Positions 9,241 through 16,145 of a DNA stretch of 64,000 bases are shown piece after piece. The stretch comes from RYN-230 sp963814645 (GTDB lineage: Bacteria; Actinomycetota; Actinomycetes; Streptosporangiales; Streptosporangiaceae), in assembly GCA_963814645.1 (NCBI GenBank), contig CAWFDX010000004.1, positions 2,542,001-2,606,000 of the forward strand, given 5' to 3'. A program made the position numbers and the translations under genes. Under the pieces are notes generated by a model, which saw nothing but the letters and a program-made list of their open reading frames with translations, was not told the origin of the DNA and did not search any database. Every line of letters starts with the position of its first letter. Position 1 is the first letter of the stretch.

Positions 9241-9269
9241 TTGACAGCGCTACCGGACGGGTCTAGCTT
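9241..9269 (+). promoter_or_regulatory. Sigma-70-like promoter of the GH18 gene
   Basis: A perfect TTGACA hexamer at 9241-9246 is followed after 17 nt by TAGCTT at 9264-9269, which keeps the conserved first, second and last bases of a -10 box. The start codon of the secreted GH18-like protein lies 66 nt further on. A palindromic operator candidate lies just downstream at 9282-9296, where a repressor would block initiation. Confidence 0.6.
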
Positions 9270-9281
9270 GCGCATCATTGA

Positions 9282-9296
9282 TAAGAAACTTTCCTA
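9282..9296 (+). promoter_or_regulatory. Palindromic operator candidate with a GAAACTTTC core
   Basis: The sequence TAAGAAACTTTCCTA is a 15-bp dyad centred on C9289, with one mismatched pair. It sits 13 nt after the -10 box of the GH18 gene. Similar GAAA-n-TTTC dyads are known as sites of ROK and LacI regulators of sugar-hydrolase genes in actinomycetes. The same nine-base core recurs at 27121-27129, before the LacI gene in this window. Which protein binds is unknown. Confidence 0.5.
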
Positions 9297-9334
9297 ATAA
9301 GCACACGGTGTCTACCCCCAGGAAAGCTGGCTCT

Positions 9335-10396
9335 ATGTTCCGGTTGCGTTCGCTTCGCACGGCCGCCGCACTCGCCGCCGCCGCGCTCGCCCTCCCCCTG
9401 GTCACCGCCACCGGCAGCGCCTCGGCGGCCAGCCAAGCCCGCTCCTCGGCCTGGGGCGGCGGGCTGCCCGCACACCTGTTCGCGCCGTACTTCGAGGCCT
9501 ACCTGGCCGGCAGCCCGGCGGCGCTGTCCGCCGAATCGGGCGCCAAGTACCTCACGCTGGCCTTCATCCAGACCCCGAAGAAGGGGTCGTGCACCATCGA
9601 CTGGAACGGCGACAAGTCCACCCCGATCTCCTGGTCGGTGTACGGCAGCGACATCGCCGCGATCCGCGCGGCCGGCGGGAACGTGATCCCGTCGTTCGGC
9701 GGCTACTCGGCCGACCATGACGGCACCGAGATCGCGGACAGCTGCCACAGCGTGGCGAAGATCGCCGCCGCCTACGAGAAGGTGATCACGACCTATCACG
9801 TGACCCGGCTCGACCTGGACACCGAGGACAACTCGCTAACCAACACGGCGGGCATCAACCGGCGCAACGCCGCCATCCACCTGGTCGAGCAGTGGGCCGC
9901 GCGGTGCCACCGGCAGGTGCAGTTCGTCTACACGGTGCCCACCAACGTGGCCGGGCTCGACCCGACCGGGGTGAACGTGCTGCGCAGCGCGGTCGCGCAC
10001 CAGGCCCGGATCGACATCGTGAACATCATGACGTTCGACTACTACGACAACAAGCCGCACGAGATGGCGCGGGACACGATGACCGCCGCCGGTCACCTGT
10101 TCAGCACGCTGCACCAGCTCTACCCGATGAAGTCGGCCGCCCAGCTCTGGCACATGATCGGCGTGACCGAGATGATCGGCATCGACGACTTCGGCCCGCC
10201 CGAGGTGTTCAAGCTCAAGGACGCGCCGGTGGTGCTGCACTGGGCCACCGCCAAGGGCCTGGGCGAGCTGTCCTTCTGGGCGCTGCAGCGGGACAACGGC
10301 GGCTGCCCGGGCACTGCGGGCAGCAACACCTGCTCCGGCCTCAAGCAGTCCACCTGGCAGTTCACGCACCTCTTCGAGCCGTTCACGCGCTGGTAG
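9335..10396 (+). CDS. Secreted GH18-like (chitinase-type) protein
   Basis: Exported TIM-barrel protein of glycoside hydrolase family 18 type, 353 residues from the ATG at 9335 (AGGAAAG ribosome binding site). The first 30 residues are a signal peptide (basic MFRLRSLRTAAA, hydrophobic core, ATGSASA cleavage region). The barrel strands show IRAAGGNVIPSFGGYSAD and the active-site strand TRLDLDTED. This keeps the last three acidic positions of the DxxDxDxE motif, including the catalytic Glu, but has Thr instead of the first Asp. The strand DIVNIMTFDYYDNKP and the LSFWALQRDNGGCPG ending also fit. A chitin- or peptidoglycan-type substrate is likely but not shown. A strong hairpin follows the stop. 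Confidence 0.8.
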   Translation: MFRLRSLRTAAALAAAALALPLVTATGSASAASQARSSAWGGGLPAHLFAPYFEAYLAGSPAALSAESGAKYLTLAFIQTPKKGSCTIDWNGDKSTPISWSVYGSDIAAIRAAGGNVIPSFGGYSADHDGTEIADSCHSVAKIAAAYEKVITTYHVTRLDLDTEDNSLTNTAGINRRNAAIHLVEQWAARCHRQVQFVYTVPTNVAGLDPTGVNVLRSAVAHQARIDIVNIMTFDYYDNKPHEMARDTMTAAGHLFSTLHQLYPMKSAAQLWHMIGVTEMIGIDDFGPPEVFKLKDAPVVLHWATAKGLGELSFWALQRDNGGCPGTAGSNTCSGLKQSTWQFTHLFEPFTRW

Positions 10397-10409
10397 CGGC
10401 CTGGTGAAC

Positions 10410-10455
10410 CTGGGTCCGCCCCCGCGCAAAAGAGAAGGCGAGGGGGCGTACCCAG
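10410..10455 (+). terminator. Hairpin terminator after the GH18 gene
   Basis: Two 14-nt arms, 10410-10423 (CTGGGTCCGCCCCC) and 10442-10455 (GGGGGCGTACCCAG), pair with a single mismatch around an 18-nt loop rich in A and G. It begins 13 nt after the GH18 stop codon. There is no T-tract, as is common for actinomycete terminators. It could also attenuate transcription into the protease remnant at 10472. Confidence 0.6.
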
Positions 10456-10471
10456 ACACCAGGGAGACAGC

Positions 10472-11058
10472 ATGCGCAGACTCTGGTCCGCCGCCGCGGT
10501 GGGCCTGGCCGTGCCGCCTCGGGCGACATCGGCGTGGTCGGCGAGCCGTGCTCGCTGGCCCGCAGCGTGTTCGGCAGGGCCCCGTTCACCCCGGTCAAGG
10601 GGGTCAACATGCCGGCCGCCGACCCGCTCGTGCTGGGCGCCGGCGGCACCACGCTCAACGCCAGCCACAAGACCGGCCGGTGGCTCAGCGAGACCGGCTG
10701 GGGCCAGCCCTACGGCAACGTGGGCAGCTCGTTCCAGGCTTCCGGCGGCGGGGCCTACATCCGGAACAGCGGCGGGACCAGCGCCAGCGCACCGATCTGG
10801 GCCGGGCTGATCGCGCTGGCCGACCAGTTCGCCCACCGCCACCTGGGCTTTGTCAACCCGGCGCTGTACCGGATCGCGGCGAGCCCGGCCTACCACCGGG
10901 CCTCCCACGACATCACCAGCGGCAGCAACACGGCCAAGTTCCCGCCGAAGACGTTCACCGGCTACCGCGCCTCGCCCGGCTGGGACCCGGTCACCGGCCT
11001 GGGCAGCCCGGACGCGCAGTGGCTCGTCCCGCTGCTGGCCCGTTTCGCCCAGCATTAA
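10472..11058 (+). pseudogene. Remnant of a secreted S53 (sedolisin/kumamolisin) protease with a large internal deletion
   Basis: A start codon at 10472, preceded by an AGGGAGA ribosome binding site, opens a normal signal-peptide beginning (MRRLWSAAAVGLAV). After about 14 codons the sequence jumps, out of frame, into the end of a sedolisin: from about 10520 the other frame reads SGDIGVVGEP, then FTPVKGVNMPAADPLVLGAGGTTL, and the catalytic-serine motif GGTSASAPIWAGLIAL, followed by the calcium-site region GWDPVTGLGSPDA near the end. The pro-domain and the Glu/Asp part of the catalytic triad are missing. The reading from 10534 could make a 174-residue fragment without a signal peptide, which would not be an active protease. 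Confidence 0.82.
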
Positions 11059-11183
11059 CCCCCTCATATCGAACGCCAGTACCCGGTGGCGGCCTGCTCT
11101 CCGGAGAGCGGGCCGTCGCCGCCGGCGGCCAGGAAAATGTCGGTGGGGGTGGATAGGGTCGAACTAGTCTTCGATTTCCGATC

Positions 11184-11193
11184 AGGAGGTGAT
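11184..11193 (+). promoter_or_regulatory. Near-perfect Shine-Dalgarno sequence of the DUF222/HNH gene
   Basis: AGGAGGTGAT is complementary to nearly all of the 3' end of 16S rRNA and continues with the next C. The GTG start at 11199 lies close behind it. Most ribosome binding sites in this window match only four to six bases, so this gene should be translated unusually well for its mRNA level. The site also decides the start among several in-frame candidates. Confidence 0.7.
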
Positions 11194-11198
11194 CCGCG

Positions 11199-12809
11199 GT
11201 GTGCGACGGGATACCAGACCCGGGCAGTGTAAGCGACGCGCTGGCCATGCTGGACCGGGCGCTGGAGTACCTGAACACCGCGGATGTCGCGTCCTTACCG
11301 GTCGACACCCAGGCATCGGCGCTGCGGGCGCTGGAGACAGCCGAGGCCAAACACACCACGGCCCGGGCCGGGCTGTTGTCGGCGTTCACCGCGAGCGGCG
11401 GCCCGGAGGCCGATGGGCACGGCGTGGCCCGGGTGTGGCTGCGCTGGCAGACCCGCATCACCAAGGGCGCGGCGGCCGGCGCGGTGGCGTGGATGCGGCG
11501 GCTGGCCGCCCACCCGGTCATCGAGACCGCGCTGGCCCGCGGCGAGCTCTCCGCGTCCTGGGCGCGCGAGCTGTGCGCCTGGAGCGACCGGCTGCCCGCC
11601 GGAGTGCGGGACGACGCGGACCGGCTATTGTGCCAGGCCGCCACCGGGGGTGCGGGCCTGGACGATTTAGGCCGCCTGGCCGAGGCCATCTACCAGCGCA
11701 CCCGAGGCCCCGACGAGGACGGCGGCGAGGACGGCTTCGATGACCGGAACTTCCACCTGGGCATCACGTTCAGCGGGGCTGGCCGGGCCCAAGGCGACCT
11801 GAGCCCGGGCTGCGCCGCCGCGCTGGCCGCGGTGCTGGACGCGTTAGGGAAGAAGGCCGGCCCAGAAGACACCCGGACCGCGGCGCAGCGCCGCCACGAC
11901 GCCCTGGAGGATGCCTGCCGCCGCCTGGTCGCCACCGGCACGCTGCCCGCCCGCGGCGGTCAGCCCACCCAGGTCCAGGTACATCTGGGGCTGGCCGACC
12001 TGCGGGACATGCCCGGCCGCGGCCGCCACCGAACGGTCGTGGGTGAGGGAGCGCACCCGGGCCGGTACCACCGGGTTTGGCCGGGCCGGCGGCGGGCGGC
12101 CCCGGGTGGCCGGCCGGGCTGGCTGACCGGCACCGAGGCCCAGGCGGCGGCCTGCGACGCGACCATGGTTCCGGTGGTCACTGGCCACGTCGACCCCGAC
12201 GCGCTGGGCCAGCTCACCGATGCGTTCATGGCCGCCCACGCCCTGGCCCACCCCGGGTCGCCCGCACCGACGTGCGGGTGCCGGTGCGGTGGCTGCACCT
12301 GCCCAGCCCGCCCGCCGCTGCGCCCCGCCAGTGAAGAGGGCAAGGGGGGTGGGCGGGAGCGGCTGGCCCGGGCCCTGCTCGGCCTGGCCGTCGACGCGCT
12401 GTCCGGGCCCGGTGGGCTGGCCGCCGCGCTGCGCACCGGCCTGGCCGGCACCGGACTGTCGCTGGCCACCCCACTCACTTCGATCAGCCTGCCACTGGAC
12501 ATCGGCGCCGGCAGCGAAGCCATCCCCGCCCACCTGCGCCGCGCCGTCACCCTGCGCCACCCGCACTGCGCCTTCCCCGGCTGCCAGCAGCCCGCCAGCG
12601 TGTGCGACGTGCACCACCTGGCACCCCGCGCGGCCGGCGGCACCACCGCCCTGCCCAACCTCGTGCCCTTGTGCCGGTTCCACCACCTCATCGCCATCCA
12701 CCACTGGGGCTGGACCCTGCGCCTCAATCCGGACGGGACCACGACTGCCACCAGCCCCGAGGGCCGCCGCGTCTGGCACAGTCACGGCCCACCGGGCCAG
12801 GCCGCCTAG
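11199..12809 (+). CDS. DUF222 domain protein with C-terminal HNH endonuclease motif (13E12 family)
   Basis: Member of the actinobacterial 13E12-repeat family: an N-terminal helical DUF222 domain and a C-terminal HNH nuclease module. The GTG start is chosen from the extended ribosome binding site at 11184-11193. DUF222 spans roughly residues 20-330 (LETAEAKHTTARAGLLSAF, AVAWMRRLAAHPVIETALA, ARELCAWSDRLP). The HNH part near residues 450-500 carries a Cys-x4-Cys zinc-type start (CAFPGCQQP), the VCDVHHLAPRAAGG motif with the HNH histidines, LPNLVPLCRFHH and the closing GWTLRLNPDGT strand. These genes are multi-copy and often lie at rearranged sites. Their biological role is unknown; DNA cleavage in recombination, mobility or defence is proposed but unproved. 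Confidence 0.85.
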   Translation: MCDGIPDPGSVSDALAMLDRALEYLNTADVASLPVDTQASALRALETAEAKHTTARAGLLSAFTASGGPEADGHGVARVWLRWQTRITKGAAAGAVAWMRRLAAHPVIETALARGELSASWARELCAWSDRLPAGVRDDADRLLCQAATGGAGLDDLGRLAEAIYQRTRGPDEDGGEDGFDDRNFHLGITFSGAGRAQGDLSPGCAAALAAVLDALGKKAGPEDTRTAAQRRHDALEDACRRLVATGTLPARGGQPTQVQVHLGLADLRDMPGRGRHRTVVGEGAHPGRYHRVWPGRRRAAPGGRPGWLTGTEAQAAACDATMVPVVTGHVDPDALGQLTDAFMAAHALAHPGSPAPTCGCRCGGCTCPARPPLRPASEEGKGGGRERLARALLGLAVDALSGPGGLAAALRTGLAGTGLSLATPLTSISLPLDIGAGSEAIPAHLRRAVTLRHPHCAFPGCQQPASVCDVHHLAPRAAGGTTALPNLVPLCRFHHLIAIHHWGWTLRLNPDGTTTATSPEGRRVWHSHGPPGQAA

Positions 12810-12847
12810 GCCAAGAGTGCCTAGTCCAACTTGATCCCTGACACCCG

Positions 12848-13782
12848 ATGGGGCCGCTTGACGGCAACGTGATGGATACCGTCTTCACCATGCCAGTGAA
12901 CGCCGGGAACGGGCCCGTGGTCCCCATGTCTAGCCAGCAGGGCATGACACAGATCTTGGTCACCAGCGCCAGCGGCGCGAACGGCGACGGATACGGCGCT
13001 CTGCTCGGCTTTTCCGCCGATGGCGTGCTGACCGGGGCCTTCAGCGATGACGGCCGGATCACAGATCCGCGTGGCCTGAGCCTGGGCCCGGCCGGTGATC
13101 TGGTGTATGTCACGAGCGGCGATGACCGGGTACTCGCACTCGACAGGACCGGGACGGTCGTGCTGGACTCGGGCCGCGCACCGATGGTCTTGACGCGGGC
13201 GGGGGGACGTTCGCGCCGGACGGCCGCTACTGCGTCACGCTGCGGGGTCGCGGGACGATCCTGGCCCTGCCCGCTCATCTCGATACCGCAGGCGAGCTTC
13301 TCCTGCCCGACGGCGCCGTCCCGTTCCCGCGAGGATTCGGTTTCGGTAGCGGCGGCGAGCTGTACCTGTCCTCGGGCATCGGTCCCTCCGGTCAGGGTGA
13401 CAACACGATCGCCGCGTTCGACCGCAGTGGCGGACTGCGCACCGGACGGCTGGTGAACGACCCCGAGCTCAGTCCGCTCGATCTGACGATCGCTCCCAGT
13501 GGCAACGTTGTGGTGTCAAGCGAGTGGCCGTTCGGCGCCCCCGGCGCGAAAGCCACCGTCCGGGAGTACGACCCGTCCACCGGACGGCTCATCCGGGTAC
13601 TCGCACCCAGTCCCGGCATCGAATTCGCCAGACCGCGCGGACTGCGGTTCGGACCCGGCGGCCGGCTGTACTGCGTCGGCCGGGACCATATTGTCGCCTA
13701 CGACTTCCCTACCGGGGAGTTCCTCGGGGTGATCGCGGAACTGCCGAGGCTGAACGGCCAGGCGGTTCTCCTCCTGCCGTAG
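12848..13782 (+). pseudogene. NHL/beta-propeller type protein, split by a one-base frameshift
   Basis: Repeated blade-like segments of about 45-50 residues: LLGFSADGVLTGAF, DPRGLSLGPAGDLVYVTSGDDRVLALDRTG, then in the second frame FAPDGRYCVTLRGRGTI, FGFGSGGELYLSSG, LDLTIAPSGNVVVSSEWP and LRFGPGGRLYCVGRDHIVAYD. The frame changes near 13183, where one base is missing after the codons for SGRAP. A whole product would have about 311 residues. There is no signal peptide, so it would be cytoplasmic. NHL-like propellers usually bind or scaffold. A short fragment of the second half could be translated from an ATG-like start at 13453, but it would lack the ring closure of a propeller. Confidence 0.7.
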
Positions 13783-13851
13783 CGCGATTATTGCGTTGCC
13801 CCTGATAAATCGCGCCATTAGCTTGGATTTCCTGCCGATCGGGAGGCCGCG

Positions 13852-14424
13852 ATGGACCGGGTTGGGCTGGCCGAGATTGAATCTGAGATCGACGCTGAGG
13901 CGAGAGAGCGTTTCCCGGGCGGCGCGGTGCGGCAGGTGGTGCTGCTGCAATACGGCGACGACCCGGAGATCGAGCCGGGAGACCTGTGGGTCCGGGTGCT
14001 GATCGCGGCGGACGGCCCCGACGACTACGAGCGGTCGGTGCTGGCGTTCCAGCAGGAGCACGACGCGGCGGTAGACGAGTTCGCTGGCCACCTGGCCGGG
14101 AAACTCCGCGAGATCAGGGTGGTCGAGTTCACCTGCGAGAAAACCGTCGACCGCAACGGCCACGGTCCCCGGTTCCACCTGTTGCTCTCGGAAAGGCTGG
14201 CCGATGCGCGGGCCTGGGAACTCGGTGGGAGAACCCAGGTGGACATGCACGCCACGCTGGGCCGCTCCGGCCTGGAAACCGTCGACACGCTGATCATGGC
14301 GGGCATCGCGGACACTCGCGCGGAGGCGATCAACTGGGCGCTGGCCCGCATCCGTGAGCGGCCAGCGTATGAGCGGCTCCGCGAGCGGGTCCAGGAGCTC
14401 GATCGGCTCCGGAAAGATTTCTGA
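13852..14424 (+). CDS. Hypothetical protein with a ribbon-helix-helix-like C-terminus
   Basis: 190 residues, not assigned to a named family. The N-terminal two thirds alternate acidic helices and strands (VRQVVLLQYGDDPEIEPGD, LWVRVLIAADGPDDYERSV). The last 60 residues resemble a ribbon-helix-helix or Arc-like unit: a strand (TQVDMHATLGRSG), a helix (LETVDTLIMAGIADTRAEAINWALARI) and a basic coiled end (RPAYERLRERVQELDRLRKDF). A DNA-binding or antitoxin-like role is possible, but no partner gene is adjacent. It starts at an ATG shortly after GATCGGGAGGCCGCG. Confidence 0.6.
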   Translation: MDRVGLAEIESEIDAEARERFPGGAVRQVVLLQYGDDPEIEPGDLWVRVLIAADGPDDYERSVLAFQQEHDAAVDEFAGHLAGKLREIRVVEFTCEKTVDRNGHGPRFHLLLSERLADARAWELGGRTQVDMHATLGRSGLETVDTLIMAGIADTRAEAINWALARIRERPAYERLRERVQELDRLRKDF

Positions 14425-14547
14425 ACCTTCGCACGCGCACCCGGCCGCGGCCGGCGGCCGGGAAACTGTCGGTGGGCAGGCGTACCGTCACACTTGACCT
14501 GAGGTGTGTCCCGGCCACGGCGGCCGGGCGAACAGGCGGGAGTGAGC

Positions 14548-15171
14548 ATGCCCGGAGTTGCGCCGCCCAGCCCGCGACGGGACCGGCTCAGCCCGGCCGA
14601 GCTGGCCTGGGCCACGCTGAGCTCGCCGGTCGGGCCGCTGGCGGTGGGCTGCACCGCGGCCGGGCTGGCCCAGGTCCGGTTCCGGACCTCGCCCCGGGAC
14701 CGGCTGCGGGCCGGGCTGGCCGCACCGCCGGCCAGCGGCGGCCGGGCCGCCGGCCCGGCCGGGGCCCGCGACGAGGTGCTGGCCGCGGCCCGGGACCAGC
14801 TGGCCGAGTACTTCGCCGGACAGCGTAAGGAGTTCGACCTGCCGATCGACTGGACCGGCACGTCACCGGCGCAGCGCCAGGTGCTGGACGTGCTGTACCG
14901 CACGGTCGGCTACGGCGAGACGGTCACCTACGGGGAACTGGCGCAGCGCGCGGTGGCCGGGCCGGACGGGGTATCGCTGCCCGCCCGGGCCATCGGCGGG
15001 ATCATGGGCTCGAACCCGATCCCGGTGATCGTGCCGTGCCACCGGGTGGTCGCGGGCAACGGGCTGGGCGGGTACAGCGGCGGCACCGGCATCGAGGTCA
15101 AGCGGTGGCTGCTCATCTACGAGGGCGCGCTGCCCGCCACGCTGGACTGGACCGCCGCCGGGCTCGCCTAG
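14548..15171 (+). CDS. ogt: Methylated-DNA--protein-cysteine methyltransferase
   Basis: Suicide repair enzyme that transfers methyl groups from O6-methylguanine (and O4-methylthymine) to its own Cys. From the ATG at 14548 (GGGAG ribosome binding site) it has 207 residues. The N-terminal domain begins WATLSSPVGPLAVGCTAAGL. The C-terminal domain has the helix-turn-helix with the Arg-finger region, VLDVLYRTVGYGETVTYGELA, and the active site IPVIVPCHRVV followed by GLGGYSGGTGIEVKRWLL. The reading frame extends back to 14506, but those 14 residues precede the ribosome binding site. A short tandem repeat begins directly after its stop codon. Confidence 0.92.
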   Translation: MPGVAPPSPRRDRLSPAELAWATLSSPVGPLAVGCTAAGLAQVRFRTSPRDRLRAGLAAPPASGGRAAGPAGARDEVLAAARDQLAEYFAGQRKEFDLPIDWTGTSPAQRQVLDVLYRTVGYGETVTYGELAQRAVAGPDGVSLPARAIGGIMGSNPIPVIVPCHRVVAGNGLGGYSGGTGIEVKRWLLIYEGALPATLDWTAAGLA

Positions 15172-15172
15172 C

Positions 15173-15228
15173 GAACTCCGCCTAATGAACTCCGCCTAAT
15201 GAACTCCGCCTAATGAACTCCGCCTAAT
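15173..15228 (+). repeat. Four tandem copies of a 14-bp unit between two convergent genes
   Basis: The unit GAACTCCGCCTAAT is repeated four times without change (15173-15186, 15187-15200, 15201-15214, 15215-15228); a fifth copy breaks off after GAAC. The array starts 2 nt after the ogt stop and its last copy contains the stop codon of the minus-strand mutT1 gene. The unit carries stop codons on both strands, so it closes any readthrough. It may have grown by slippage. Confidence 0.9.
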
Positions 15229-16145
15229 GAACCGTGGCGTGGTGCCACTCGGCGCAGGCCAGCGCGTTCCAGCCGATGTGCAGCACCCAGAACCCGCCCG
15301 GCGGCAGCGGGTGCCCGTCCGGCGGCTTCGCGCCGAGTACGGCGCAGGCTTCCTCCAGGATCAGCGGCAGGTTCTCCCGGTGCCCGCAGATCACCGCGGG
15401 CAGCGCGTCGGCCAGGATGTGGTCGGTCCGCCGCCGGGTCTCGCTGACCGGGCTGAACCCGATGGTGAACGCCTGGTCGACCTGGACGGACATGGCCGCC
15501 TCGGTGGCGTATGGCCGCACCGTGGCCACGCACCGCTCGGCGGCCGAGCTGAACACCCGGGCCTGGGCGTAGCAGCGCAGCAGCCGGGCCAGCAGGGCGG
15601 ACTCCTCGCGCCCGGCCGGGCCCAGTGGCCGGGCCAGGTCGTCCGGGTGACCGCCTGCCCGCCACTCGGCCTTGCTCAGCGCCGAGGCGTGCCGGACCAG
15701 CATGAGCGGCACGGTGTCCGGTGGCCCGGCCGCGAACTCGTCCAGCACGGCGGCGTCGTGCGGGTAGCTGAGCTGGGCCCGGGCGGCGGCCACGTCCAGC
15801 CAGTCCAGCATGGTCCACCTCGGCGTTCGGGGTGAACCCGGGCTGCGGCCCGTCGGCTGCCTTGGCCGCCCAGTAGTGCACCAGCTTGGGCCGGCCGCGC
15901 ACCAGGTAGTGCGTGGACGGCAGCCGCCGGCCGAGGACCACCCGGACCCCGGTCTCCTCGGCCACCTCGCGCACCGCGGTCAGCAGTACCGGCTCACCCG
16001 GCTCGGTCTTGCCCTTGGGCAGGCTCCAGTCGTCGTACTTTGGCCGGTGCACCAGGACCACTTCCGGGCCCCGCGGGCCGGGGCGCCACAGGACGGCCCC
16101 GGCAGCCCGGATCTCGCCGCCGCCAGTTCCCCCGTCTGGCGGCAT
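15224..16145 (-). pseudogene. mutT1: MutT1-type Nudix hydrolase fused to a histidine phosphatase, split by a frameshift
   Basis: The intact protein would have about 306 residues in two domains, as in mycobacterial MutT1, which hydrolyses 8-oxo-dGTP and related nucleotides. The first domain (from the ATG at 16145) has the Nudix box GKTEPGEPVLLTAVREVAEETG. The second begins near 15810 with LDWLDVAAARAQLSYPHD and has the histidine-phosphatase signature LMLVRHASALSKAEWR, with His and Arg further on (ICGHRENLP). The frame is broken at 15812: removing one C (minus strand) between GAC and ATG restores a single frame. It follows ppk1 with a TGATG overlap, the arrangement also known in mycobacteria (ppk1-mutT1), which supports identity and operon. 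Confidence 0.85.

Noticed and set aside
11199..12809. The DUF222/HNH gene as a group-II-intron or phage homing nuclease
   Set aside because: The DUF222 part and Cys-x4-Cys HNH end match the chromosomal 13E12 family; no intron, reverse transcriptase or phage gene is adjacent.
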